Origin: Aquirufa rosea
GTDB lineage: Bacteria > Bacteroidota > Bacteroidia > Cytophagales > Spirosomataceae
Direction: 5' to 3'
Assembly (NCBI RefSeq): GCF_004118285.1
Contig: NZ_SDHY01000006.1
Location: 1-64,000, forward strand
DNA: 64,000 bases
In this document: positions 7,045-15,238 of the stretch, one piece after another
Numbering within the stretch: position 1 is the stretch's first letter
How the letters are laid out: every line of letters starts with the position of its first letter
Program-made: the position numbers and the translations under genes
Notes under the pieces: model-generated
What the model saw: the letters and a program-made list of their open reading frames with translations, nothing else
The model's database searches: none
Told to the model about the DNA's origin: nothing

Positions 7045-8061
7045 TTATGATTGAATGTATTCCTCAAAAAGTTGTAAATCTGAATCATCAAAGCCTAAAT
7101 GAGTCACAAAACGAATGTATTCTGCACCAAATGGAGCACATTTAATACCTTTCTGAGCCAATTCTGCCACCTTAACCGTCGAGTGTAATCCCTCTTGTAT
7201 TTTTATAATAACTATATTGGTTACCACAGGCAGGATACTTTCTACCCATGAGAGTTGGGAGCATATCTGAGCAATATCCTTCGCTCTTCGATGGTCCTCT
7301 TGCAAACGTTCCACTTGATAATCTAAGGCATAAATACCCGCAGCGGCCAACATCCCCGCTTGCCTCCATCCTCCGCCCATGCGTTTTCTAATTCTTTTAA
7401 CCTTCTTGATAAATGGGGCATCTCCTACCAACACGGATCCAATGGGTGCGCCCAGGCCTTTGGATAAGCAAACGGAAATAGAATCAAACCATGCTCCGAA
7501 TTGCGAGGGCTTTTGTCCTGTAACCGCCATCGCATTGAAAATACGAGCACCATCTAGATGTAAGTGTAAGTTTCTGGATCGACAAAAACTTGAAATTTCT
7601 TCTAAACTTTCACTTGAATAAACACTTCCCCCCCCTTTGTTTACCGTATTTTCTAAACTTACCATAGTGCTTTCACAGGCATGGATATCGTCTGGAGAAA
7701 TAGCCGCCTCTATCTGGGCTTTGCTTAATCTACCTAAATCGCCCTTCAATAATTTCACTGATGCACCAGCATTAGCCATAATTCCCCCGCCTTCATATAA
7801 GTAAATATGAGATAATTCGTCACAAATCACCTCCTGGCCCTGAGAGACAGTCGCGGTAATAGCCATTTGATTACTCATCGTTCCCGAAGTACAAAAGATG
7901 GCAGCTTCCTTTTGAAACATGGCCGCTACTTTATTTTCCAAGGCCAACACTGTGGGGTCCTCGCCAAAAACATCATCTCCCAAAGGTGCTGAAAACATGG
8001 CCTCCTTCATGCCAGGAGTAGGCAACGTAAATGTATCACTTCGTAATTCTATGAACTTCAT
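7045..8061 (-). CDS. ltaE: Low-specificity L-threonine aldolase
   Basis: A PLP enzyme splitting L-threonine/allo-threonine to glycine and acetaldehyde. A 338-residue cytoplasmic protein beginning MKFIELRSDTFTLP, typical of the family (RSDT). Key sites: SGTMSNQ (59-65, phosphate/PLP contacts), HLDGAR (168-173, Asp170 to the pyridine nitrogen) and LSKGLGAPIGS (199-209) with Lys201 as the PLP lysine. It begins 5 nt after the DUF4105 gene ends on the same strand, so it is probably in one operon with that gene and rsmI. Confidence 0.93.
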   Translation of the reverse strand: MKFIELRSDTFTLPTPGMKEAMFSAPLGDDVFGEDPTVLALENKVAAMFQKEAAIFCTSGTMSNQMAITATVSQGQEVICDELSHIYLYEGGGIMANAGASVKLLKGDLGRLSKAQIEAAISPDDIHACESTMVSLENTVNKGGGSVYSSESLEEISSFCRSRNLHLHLDGARIFNAMAVTGQKPSQFGAWFDSISVCLSKGLGAPIGSVLVGDAPFIKKVKRIRKRMGGGWRQAGMLAAAGIYALDYQVERLQEDHRRAKDIAQICSQLSWVESILPVVTNIVIIKIQEGLHSTVKVAELAQKGIKCAPFGAEYIRFVTHLGFDDSDLQLFEEYIQS

Positions 8062-8066
8062 ATGAA

Positions 8067-9215
8067 CTATTTAGAATAAAATTGAGACAAAAAGAAGAAA
8101 CGAATAATGAGTGGTAAGGCAATTAAAAACAAGCCCCAATAAAAGTATGCAGCTATCAAGGCGGCTATTATCGCCACCCAAAAGGCTATTCGAATATATT
8201 TTTTCCACAATGATTGATTGGGATTTTTAGCAAACCAAAAAACCAAAGGAAAATTAATGGGCCAAAGGAAAAGGCAACTGATATTGTAGGCCATCACCTC
8301 ATGGTCTGTAGCGGTGGCCAAAAAGAAAATCAGCATACCCAAAAGCCCATAAATAAAGAATAGCGCTATATCTAGCCCATACAATAAGGCTTTTTCATGC
8401 GAAAATCGGGTAGATAAAAGTAGTAACAACCCTGAAATCACCATCAAGACAGGTACTGGGCCCAAAGGGTCAAATCCAACGGGACTATTGGGCTGAGCCT
8501 CAAACAAAGTCAAAGATGCTTCTACTATTTTCTTATTTTGAAATGTTCCCTGCGCTGTTGCTATTTCTAAATTATCCGGCAAATAGCAGGCCTGCGAGGC
8601 CGACGCCTTCACATCCGAGGGAAAGCCCAAGGCCAAATTCATTCCAAAAGTTACCCAAGAATTTTCCGGCAAATAACGATTCATCCAATCGCGATAAGAA
8701 AGGCCTTTCAATTGTTGCAATTTCTCCCATGGATATACTCCTGGAGCAGTTTTCTCAAAAATATCACGAATCCGAGTGGCGCAATTATCATAAAAAAACT
8801 TATACTGATAATAGCGATTTTCAGGTAGATAATTCGTTTCTAATAACTGAAAAACTTGATTTCTTTGTTGCTCATTCAATGCTAATACCTGCTCCCTTAA
8901 GGTCCTGTTCTCGTATTGTGCGTAATAATTTAAGACGTCGGACATTTGATTGTAGGACAAAGAATAAGGCAATGTTCCTTTTAAAAACTTCCAATAAAAA
9001 TTTTCTGTTTGAAAATCAAAGGTTCCATAACTATAGGCACGATCCAAGCCCGTATCTGGGTCATAAACACGAATTAAGGTATGGCCAAAAAAAGAATATA
9101 GCTCTGTTCCTGGTGCGATGGTGACTAGAGAAACCCTAGATTGTGCACTTAACTTATTTTGACTAAAAGATATGAAGCTAAAACAGCTGAATAATAGGAT
9201 AAAAACGTATTTCAT
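8067..9215 (-). CDS. DUF4105 / Lnb-like membrane protein
   Basis: A 382-residue protein: signal peptide (1-19), an extracytoplasmic DUF4105 domain (about 25-245) and five C-terminal membrane helices (about 255-378). DUF4105 is the Lnb N-terminal periplasmic domain, from a family in which some members transfer an acyl chain to the amino terminus of lipoproteins. The candidate catalytic pair is visible: His45 in FFGHTLIRV and Cys145 in FYDNCATRI. The architecture matches Lnb-like proteins of Bacteroidetes. Its neighbours (threonine aldolase 5 nt downstream, rsmI upstream) do not help the functional call. Sure of the family, less sure of the reaction. Confidence 0.82.
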   Translation of the reverse strand: MKYVFILLFSCFSFISFSQNKLSAQSRVSLVTIAPGTELYSFFGHTLIRVYDPDTGLDRAYSYGTFDFQTENFYWKFLKGTLPYSLSYNQMSDVLNYYAQYENRTLREQVLALNEQQRNQVFQLLETNYLPENRYYQYKFFYDNCATRIRDIFEKTAPGVYPWEKLQQLKGLSYRDWMNRYLPENSWVTFGMNLALGFPSDVKASASQACYLPDNLEIATAQGTFQNKKIVEASLTLFEAQPNSPVGFDPLGPVPVLMVISGLLLLLSTRFSHEKALLYGLDIALFFIYGLLGMLIFFLATATDHEVMAYNISCLFLWPINFPLVFWFAKNPNQSLWKKYIRIAFWVAIIAALIAAYFYWGLFLIALPLIIRFFFLSQFYSK

Positions 9216-9220
9216 AAATC

Positions 9221-9892
9221 TTATTTGGGAGCAATAACCAAGACCATCTCACCTCTAACTTTATCAGGATGCTGGTGTAAATAGGTCAATACTTCTGCGG
9301 CGCTGCCACGTATCAATTGTTCATGCAGTTTAGATAATTCTCTTGCCAACATCACTTGTCTTTCCTCTCCTAAAAACTCCACCGCCTGTTCTAAGGTTCT
9401 AAGGATTCTATGAGGCGATTCATATAAAACAATCGTTTTTTCTTCCTCCGCCAAAGCTTTCCAACGGGTTTGTCTGCCCTTCTTATGAGGCAAAAATCCT
9501 TCAAATACAAAACGGTCACAAGGGAATCCCGAATTCACTAAGGCCGGAACAAAGGCTGTGGCACCTGGTAAGGTCTCCACTTCAATGCCTTGTTCTACAC
9601 ATGCTTTTACTAACAAAAAACCAGGATCAGAAATACCAGGAGTACCCGCATCGGAAACTAAGGCTATGTTTTTACCTGCCTGTAATAATTTTATAACACC
9701 TGCCACACCCGCATGCTCGTTGTGCGCATGATGCGCCATCAAGGGCTTATTGATTTGAAGATGCTTTAGTAATTGACCCGTGTTACGGGTATCCTCAGCC
9801 AAAATAGCGTCCACTTCACCTAATACCCGAATAGCTCTCAAGGTGATGTCTTCCAGATTACCAATAGGCGTGGGTATAAGGTATAATTTCAT
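9221..9892 (-). CDS. rsmI: 16S rRNA (cytidine1402-2'-O)-methyltransferase
   Basis: Methylates the 2'-OH of C1402 in the 16S rRNA decoding centre. A 223-residue tetrapyrrole-methylase-fold protein with the signature YLIPTPIGNLEDITLRAIRVL at the N-terminus, the SAM site VSDAGTPGISDPG and YESPHRI. The length fits members lacking the extra C-terminal domain. It is the first gene of the minus-strand run rsmI-DUF4105-ltaE and starts 77 nt downstream of tRNA-Ser, separated by that tRNA's terminator. Confidence 0.95.
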   Translation of the reverse strand: MKLYLIPTPIGNLEDITLRAIRVLGEVDAILAEDTRNTGQLLKHLQINKPLMAHHAHNEHAGVAGVIKLLQAGKNIALVSDAGTPGISDPGFLLVKACVEQGIEVETLPGATAFVPALVNSGFPCDRFVFEGFLPHKKGRQTRWKALAEEEKTIVLYESPHRILRTLEQAVEFLGEERQVMLARELSKLHEQLIRGSAAEVLTYLHQHPDKVRGEMVLVIAPK

Positions 9893-9940
9893 GCAATGAA
9901 AATACGATAATAATATGATAAATGGGAAAGGCCTTAAAAC

Positions 9941-9969
9941 AAAAAAAGCGCAAATTAATTTGCGCTTTT
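9941..9969 (-). terminator. Terminator of tRNA-Ser
   Basis: A palindrome (9944-9969) with arms AAAAGCGCAAATT and AATTTGCGCTTTT, immediately beyond the 3' end of the tRNA when read on the minus strand, followed by a T-rich run. Its first base coincides with the last A of the encoded CCA. Confidence 0.8.
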
Positions 9970-10056
9970 GGTAGAGGGTGAGGGATTCGAACCCCCGGAC
10001 CTGTTACAGTCAACAGTTTTCAAGACTGCCTCAATCGACCACTCTGACAACCCTCT
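9969..10056 (-). tRNA. tRNA-Ser(UGA)
   Basis: Read on the minus strand: acceptor arms AGAGGGT / ACCCTCT (7 bp), anticodon arm GCAGT-CTTGAAA-ACTGT with anticodon UGA and A36-A37-A38, a long variable arm as in class II tRNAs, and a T-arm with loop TTCGAAT. A genomically encoded CCA follows discriminator A. The A36-A37-A38 loop is the recognition pattern of the MiaA prenyltransferase, and a MiaA-like gene lies 34 bp away. Confidence 0.95.
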
Positions 10057-10089
10057 GTCTCATTTTGAGAATGCAAATTAAGCCCTTTT

Positions 10090-10890
10090 TTAGCTGTTAA
10101 GCAAATCCTTTGGTAAAAAATCCCTAAAAATTAATTCGGAAATCATCCAATCTACTGCTTCTGACCGCTTTAAATCCTCTGGAATCCAATGTATCTCGAT
10201 TCCTGACCTTTCCATTTTACGGAAAAATGTCATTTGCCTTTTAGCAAATTGGTGAATGGCTACCTCGAGTCCTTTTTCCAATTGCTCCCGATTAATCCTT
10301 CTTTCGACAAAATCGGCTAACCATTTATATTCCAAACCCAACCAACGTAAATCATCTGCCTCTATATCCCCTTGCAACAATTGAACAACCTCCTCAATCA
10401 TGCCATTTTGCAAGCGCTGAAATAGTCTAAGAGAACAATTTTCTCTTCGCTTGTTCCAGGAGGGATTGGCACCAAATATGATGAATGGCCGATTCAATTC
10501 TAAGGGTGAATCTAAAAATGGCGGTAATTTAGAAAACTGGTAACTCGATAATACTGCATCAATATACAAGCCTGTTCCTCCACAAAGTATTGGAAAATGC
10601 CCCGCTTGATCAATTTTCCTCATCGCCTCAAAGGCATCCTTTTGAAAATGAGCCACGGAATATGGTTCGCCAACATCAATAATATCAATCAGATGATACG
10701 GCACCGCCTGTTCCCCTGAACCATATTCTTCCAAATCCTTTCCTGTTCCAATATCCAATCGACGGTACAATTGCCTAGAATCGGCAGAGATAATTTCACC
10801 CTTGATTTTTCTGGCTAATTCAACAGCCAAAGCAGTTTTTCCGCTGGCAGTAGGACCTAATAGGGTTATCAAAGGATGGCTCATACACAA
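10090..10890 (-). CDS. MiaA-like tRNA dimethylallyltransferase, shortened
   Basis: MiaA adds dimethylallyl to A37 of tRNAs reading UNN codons. Visible: P-loop GPTASGKT (12-19), the base-catalysis Asp in SADSRQLY (Asp37), HLIDIIDVGEPYSVAHF, GGTGLYIDAV (104-113) and the C-terminal tRNA-gripping QFAKRQMTFFRKME. The protein has 266 residues against about 300-316 usually. The missing part lies between SKLPPFLDSP (about 120) and FIIFGANPSWNKR (about 136), where normal MiaA has its inserted swinging domain with the DPxxAxxIxxND..RxxRALEV motif. The reading frame is intact and the flanks are normal, so this looks like a domain deletion in a live gene. It could be a paralogue beside a full-length MiaA elsewhere. 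The start may be the second Met (MSHPLIT). Confidence 0.8.
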   Translation of the reverse strand: MCMSHPLITLLGPTASGKTALAVELARKIKGEIISADSRQLYRRLDIGTGKDLEEYGSGEQAVPYHLIDIIDVGEPYSVAHFQKDAFEAMRKIDQAGHFPILCGGTGLYIDAVLSSYQFSKLPPFLDSPLELNRPFIIFGANPSWNKRRENCSLRLFQRLQNGMIEEVVQLLQGDIEADDLRWLGLEYKWLADFVERRINREQLEKGLEVAIHQFAKRQMTFFRKMERSGIEIHWIPEDLKRSEAVDWMISELIFRDFLPKDLLNS

Positions 10891-10919
10891 AAATACAGTT
10901 AAGCGCAGGAAGAAAAAAT

Positions 10920-11768
10920 TTAAGAGAAATACTTCCTCAGCTTTAAATTACCCAAAGTACAAACATCGGCAGAATCCCAAGATGATGTGATCGCACGATT
11001 AGCCTTGGCATCCAATTGAAATAAAATCGGAGGAGTAATTTGAACTTGTTGGAATCCGATCGACTGGTATCCATTTCCCCTATTCCATTCCAAATCAATA
11101 TATGTCATCAAATTATCCACCTTTTCTAGAGTCAAATAGGATTGAATCACTTTACTCAGTCCTCCAACAATTCTACTCCCTTGTATGGAACAATACCTGA
11201 TTAATTCGCCAGATCTTTGACCCTCTAGTCCAGCCTCATTCATGATAATTGGTTTTGAAAAAGCTGCCACACCCACTAATTTTTGCCCTTCAATCACATA
11301 ATCACTCGTAATGTTTCTGAACTGACGATGCAAGGGAACAACCAAACCCAAGTAGTACTTAGCTTTTATCGCTCCCAACAGATGCTCTTGGTCTAAAAAA
11401 TTATTGACTTGATCCTTCTTTAGAGGAATTACTCGTAAGTCACGAGCAAATATGGATTTGATACCTTGCTTTCTATGCAGAAAATAAGTCTTAACCCAGT
11501 CTTGACGTTTAACCCATATATCCTCCCACAAACAAATCCGCTCATTGGACTTATCCCAAACGCTCCACATCAATTCTTGCCATGCTATCTCATCCAATTC
11601 CTGTTTCATCCCTTGAAAGGCTGACAAGCTAATCGCATGCATTTGAATGGCTAATGAAGGAAGAAAATAGGTTCGTCCAAATAATTCTTCTCGATATTCC
11701 ACCGATAACTCAATTTCCTTAAAAAATAAGGACAGATCGTCAAAGAAATTAGTAGGATTTACCGCCAT
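10920..11768 (-). CDS. GNAT-like protein of unknown function
   Basis: A 282-residue cytoplasmic protein. I recognise no characterised gene. The C-terminal half (about 110-245) has an acetyltransferase-like pattern also seen in phage and mobile-element proteins: VNNFLDQEHLLGAIKAKYYLGL (about 121-142), VGVAAFSKP, GELIRYCS (187-194), GGLSKVI (202-208) and YIDLEWNRGNGY (223-234) followed by GF. The N-terminal half (1-105) is alpha-rich and Trp-rich (WQELMWSVWDK) with no assigned family. No signal peptide. It is transcribed toward the MiaA-like gene with a 29-bp gap. A transferred origin is possible, but base composition looks like its neighbours. Confidence 0.65.
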   Translation of the reverse strand: MAVNPTNFFDDLSLFFKEIELSVEYREELFGRTYFLPSLAIQMHAISLSAFQGMKQELDEIAWQELMWSVWDKSNERICLWEDIWVKRQDWVKTYFLHRKQGIKSIFARDLRVIPLKKDQVNNFLDQEHLLGAIKAKYYLGLVVPLHRQFRNITSDYVIEGQKLVGVAAFSKPIIMNEAGLEGQRSGELIRYCSIQGSRIVGGLSKVIQSYLTLEKVDNLMTYIDLEWNRGNGYQSIGFQQVQITPPILFQLDAKANRAITSSWDSADVCTLGNLKLRKYFS

Positions 11769-11851
11769 GCAGTTTGAAATTGCATGTAAAGATAGAGGCT
11801 ATTTGAGTAGAATTAGTCCTAAATACACTTTCTAATCTAAAAATTAATCAC

Positions 11852-12682
11852 ATGAACTATCGATTTGAGGCGAGCAGAAAAGAAGTTTCCACCTTTACCA
11901 ATCAAGAACTTAGAGAACAATTTTTGGTAGAGCAACTATTTGAATCTAACCAAATACACCTTTGTTATTCTGCTTATGATCGTATGATTGTAGGAGGAGC
12001 AATGCCTGTTCTAGGCGAAATAAATTTACCGAATCCCGAAAAGTTAAAAGCTAATTATTTCTTGGAGCGTAGAGAGTTGGGCATTATCAATGTGGGTGGA
12101 CCTGGTGTGGTGAAAGCAGATGGCCAAAACTATGAAATATCTAAATTGAGTGCCGTTTACCTGGGTAAAGGAACGCAGCAAGTAAGCTTTAGTTCCGTCT
12201 CAGCAGATAATCCAGCTTTATTCTACTTATTATCCTCCCCTGCCCATGCTACACATCCCAATGAGAAATTGGATCGAGAAAATGTAGTAACTGTCACGGT
12301 AGGTTCATTAGAGAACTCCAACCACCGAACCATTTATAAGTACATTCATCAGGAAGGAATTCAGTCTTGTCAATTGGTTATGGGACTAACCATATTAGAA
12401 CCGGGTTCTGTTTGGAATACCATGCCCGCTCATGTGCATGACCGTCGCATGGAAGTTTATTTGTACTTCGATGTAAAACCTGGACAGGCGGTTCTACACC
12501 TTATGGGAGAACCCCAAGAAACTAAACATATTTGGGTTAAAAATCACCAAGCAGTGATTTCTCCCCCTTGGTCCATCCACAGCGGAGCTGGGACACAGAA
12601 CTATTCTTTTATTTGGGGCATGGCAGGAGAAAACAAGGATTATACCGACATGGATTTTAGTGAAATTTCTGAACTCAGATAA
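11852..12682 (+). CDS. kduI: 5-dehydro-4-deoxy-D-glucuronate isomerase
   Basis: Isomerises 5-keto-4-deoxyuronate, the open-chain form of unsaturated uronate, to 2,5-diketo-3-deoxygluconate in pectin breakdown. A 276-residue cupin matching the family over its full length. The zinc ligands fall where expected: His194 and His196 in PAHVHDRRMEVYLYF, Glu201, and His243 in PPWSIHSGAG. It is followed 1 nt later by a secreted GH105 protein that would supply its substrate, so the two form an operon. Confidence 0.96.
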   Translation: MNYRFEASRKEVSTFTNQELREQFLVEQLFESNQIHLCYSAYDRMIVGGAMPVLGEINLPNPEKLKANYFLERRELGIINVGGPGVVKADGQNYEISKLSAVYLGKGTQQVSFSSVSADNPALFYLLSSPAHATHPNEKLDRENVVTVTVGSLENSNHRTIYKYIHQEGIQSCQLVMGLTILEPGSVWNTMPAHVHDRRMEVYLYFDVKPGQAVLHLMGEPQETKHIWVKNHQAVISPPWSIHSGAGTQNYSFIWGMAGENKDYTDMDFSEISELR

Positions 12683-12683
12683 T

Positions 12684-14579
12684 ATGAAAAAGACACTTTT
12701 AAGTATTTTTTGCTGCGGAATCTTATTCTCCTCTTGGGCCCAAAACATTCCATATTCTGTTCAAATGGCAGAATCACTGATGCAAACGCATGCGGATTCC
12801 ATTCAAGTGAAAATTGGTAAACCTGCCACTTGGGATTATGAACAGGGATTATACTTAAAAGCCTTGGAAAATCTTCACTGGAGAACCGGCGATGCGCGCT
12901 ATTTTCAATACATCTTGAAAAATATGCAAAGCTTCGTGAATGAAAAAGGCGAGATAAGAACCTATAAATTCCATGAATTTAACTCAGACAATATCACCAC
13001 TGGTCGTTTATTGCTTTCCCTGTACCAAGAATTGGGAGATGAAAAATATAAGTTAGCGGCGGATTTGTTACGTTCACAAATCAAGCAACAACCTAGAACC
13101 AAAGAAGGAGGTTTTTGGCATAAAGATCGTTATCCAGATCAAATGTGGTTAGATGGTTTATACATGCTTGAGCCATTTTATGCTGAATACAGTCAAGTTT
13201 TCCATGAAAACAATTGGAATGATATTGCTCTACAATTTGAACTCATGTATAAAAATGCATTGGATCCAGCTACGGGCTTATTATTCCATGCCTATGACCA
13301 TGAGCGCAAACAAGGTTGGGCCAACAAACAAAATGGACATTCGCCTAATTTTTGGGGAAGATCTTTGGGTTGGTATGTGATGGCCTTGGTCGATGTGTTA
13401 GATTATTTTCCACAAAATCATCCCAAAAGAGCGGTATTGATTACACAATTGAATCAACTTTCAAGGGCATTATTGAAGGTTAGGGACTCATCTTCAGGAC
13501 TTTGGTACCAATTACCCACTTTGGGCAGCCAAAAAGGGAATTACTTAGAGGCATCTTGTGCCAATATGTTCGTATATGCCTTTATGAAGGGGGTTCGCAA
13601 AGGCTATCTTCCCTCCTCTTTTTCTTCATTAGCGCAACAATCTTATCAGGCTATCTTAGATAAATTCATCAGTAAAGACACACAGGGATATATACATCTA
13701 GAAAAAACCGTGAGCGTAGGTGGCTTAGGCGGAAGTCCCTACCGAGATGGTAGCTTTGCCTATTATATGTCAGAGCCATTGAAAACCGACGATTTGAAAG
13801 GAACTGGTCCGTTCATCATGGCTTCCATTGAAATGGAAATAGCGAAAGAATTGGGAATTGGTAAAGGAAAGAAAGTCGTTTTGGATTATTATTTCAACCA
13901 CGAATACAGAAAAAACAAACAAGGTAAAATGGAGCGTTTCCATTATACCTGGGAGGATAGAAAAGATTCTGGCTTTCAATTGTTAGGCACCCAAATTGAA
14001 CAATTAGGCGCTCGAATAGATAGCCTAGATCAAGCACCTACACTTAAAAACTTAGCCAATGCTAATGTGTATATCATCGTAGATCCCGATAGTCCAAAAG
14101 AAACCAGCAAACCAAATTACATGCGTGCTCAGGATGCCGATGAAATAGAGAAATGGGTGAAGGCCGGTGGAACTTTGATTCTATTGGCCAACGATACTAC
14201 GAATTGTGAGATTCCAAAATTCAACACCCTAGCCAAACGTTTTGGCATGGAATTTATGGGACCTAATTTGAATATGGTTCAGGGTAAAAATTGGCATCAA
14301 GGTACCTTACAAATTTCCGCTAACAACCCAATTTTCAAAGGCTTAAAGAAGATTTACATCAAAGAAATCTCTACCATTAAACTATCAGGTACGGCACAAT
14401 GTCTAGAAAGCTTAGAGGGCCACTGCGTGATGTCTATGACCAAAGTCGGTAAGGGAAAGGTGTTTGCCTTAGGCGATCCATGGATTTACAATGAGTACAC
14501 TAATAATCGGAGGATACCATTGGAATATGAGAACTTCCCTGCTGCCAAAAAACTGATAGAATGGGCTTTAAAACCCTAA
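12684..14579 (+). CDS. GH105 hydrolase with C-terminal GATase1-like domain
   Basis: A 631-residue secreted protein (signal peptide 1-19, ending SWAQ). Residues 25-385 form a YteR-type GH105 barrel: catalytic-type Asp157 in DQMWLDGLYMLEPF, and WGRSLGWYVM (224-233). Residues about 395-631 form a second alpha/beta domain (VVLDYYFNHEYR, ANVYIIVDPDSP, GGTLILLANDT, GKGKVFALGDPWIYNEY) resembling the class-I glutamine-amidotransferase-like/DUF4350 fold, but without an obvious Cys-His-Glu triad, so binding rather than catalysis is likely. The start was set at MKKTLLS, not eight codons upstream, because the signal peptide begins there and it follows the kduI stop by 1 nt. Probably removes unsaturated uronate from RG-I oligomers. 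Confidence 0.9.
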   Translation: MKKTLLSIFCCGILFSSWAQNIPYSVQMAESLMQTHADSIQVKIGKPATWDYEQGLYLKALENLHWRTGDARYFQYILKNMQSFVNEKGEIRTYKFHEFNSDNITTGRLLLSLYQELGDEKYKLAADLLRSQIKQQPRTKEGGFWHKDRYPDQMWLDGLYMLEPFYAEYSQVFHENNWNDIALQFELMYKNALDPATGLLFHAYDHERKQGWANKQNGHSPNFWGRSLGWYVMALVDVLDYFPQNHPKRAVLITQLNQLSRALLKVRDSSSGLWYQLPTLGSQKGNYLEASCANMFVYAFMKGVRKGYLPSSFSSLAQQSYQAILDKFISKDTQGYIHLEKTVSVGGLGGSPYRDGSFAYYMSEPLKTDDLKGTGPFIMASIEMEIAKELGIGKGKKVVLDYYFNHEYRKNKQGKMERFHYTWEDRKDSGFQLLGTQIEQLGARIDSLDQAPTLKNLANANVYIIVDPDSPKETSKPNYMRAQDADEIEKWVKAGGTLILLANDTTNCEIPKFNTLAKRFGMEFMGPNLNMVQGKNWHQGTLQISANNPIFKGLKKIYIKEISTIKLSGTAQCLESLEGHCVMSMTKVGKGKVFALGDPWIYNEYTNNRRIPLEYENFPAAKKLIEWALKP

Positions 14580-15229
14580 GGAAATCGTAAACCCGTCATT
14601 TTTTCCAAGGTAGCTTTAGGAACTGCAAAGGTCTGCCAGTTGGGGTGAAGGTCACGCTGGTTAGGGAACAACAAGTACCAGGATTTTTCAGGCCCGATGA
14701 CCACTTTCCAACAATATTTGGGGATGATTACCTCATTCCCAATTTTATCTAAAATTCCCAAGCCTCCGGCATAAATGGTCAGATTCTGCCCTCTTAAGGC
14801 TAGTTTCCGACAATATGCTTCCAATCTTTCCCAAGGCCCTCTGTTCAGTTCTGGGGTTTGCGGAATCATGTTGGACATCAAAAATGTCTCTGCATTTAAA
14901 TAAAAACTAGAGGAGCGATCCTCGGAATTGCAGAGATGTCCACGGTCATAGCCGCTATATTTATAATCGTCTGCCTCAATTTTCTTGAATGATCTTGGCA
15001 AATCATCATCTTGTCGAAAACGATTAGACCTAGGCACATTACCCATGTCGGAGGCCGTTAAAGTCCAAGCTACCCAATTCGCCTTTCCTTGTACCCCATC
15101 GTAGGACATAACATACCCCTTTTTGATATGCAGGTAATTCGTCGTAGAAGCCGTAGAAGCCCCTGAAATATTAAAAATACCTCCAGGTAATAAAGCAACC
15201 TGGAGGTAGAATAAAATACTTATCAGCAT
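14576..15229 (-). CDS. Secreted DNA/RNA non-specific endonuclease (NUC1)
   Basis: A 217-residue protein of the Serratia-nuclease/NucA family. After a hydrophobic leader (about 1-25) come NYLHIKKGYVMSYD, ANWVAWTL, then YDRGHL with the catalytic His98 (DRGH 95-98) and the metal-binding Asn in QTPELNRGPWERLE (Asn129). It degrades DNA and RNA without sequence preference outside the cell or in the periplasm. The leader-coding region contains a terminator-like hairpin (15172-15208). It starts 9 nt after the esterase stop, and its 3' end overlaps the convergent GH105 gene by 4 bp. Confidence 0.9.
   Translation of the reverse strand: MLISILFYLQVALLPGGIFNISGASTASTTNYLHIKKGYVMSYDGVQGKANWVAWTLTASDMGNVPRSNRFRQDDDLPRSFKKIEADDYKYSGYDRGHLCNSEDRSSSFYLNAETFLMSNMIPQTPELNRGPWERLEAYCRKLALRGQNLTIYAGGLGILDKIGNEVIIPKYCWKVVIGPEKSWYLLFPNQRDLHPNWQTFAVPKATLEKMTGLRFP
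15172..15208 (-). promoter_or_regulatory. Terminator-like hairpin inside the nuclease leader
   Basis: On the minus strand, perfect 11-bp arms TACCTCCAGGT (15208-15198) and ACCTGGAGGTA (15188-15178) with a 9-nt loop are followed directly by TTTTT. This is a complete intrinsic-terminator pattern, yet it lies within the first 20 codons of the nuclease gene and about 30 nt past the esterase stop. It may reduce read-through into the nuclease gene, or fold when translation is slow. Confidence 0.5.
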
Positions 15230-15238
15230 AGATGCAGC

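Noticed and set aside
8516-9124. Long plus-strand open frame opposite the DUF4105 gene
   Set aside because: No protein-family features and wholly antisense to a well-supported gene; open by chance from the codon use of the real gene.
10090-10890. MiaA-like gene as a pseudogene
   Set aside because: Single continuous frame with all core catalytic motifs and the C-terminal tRNA-binding motif; only one defined domain is absent.
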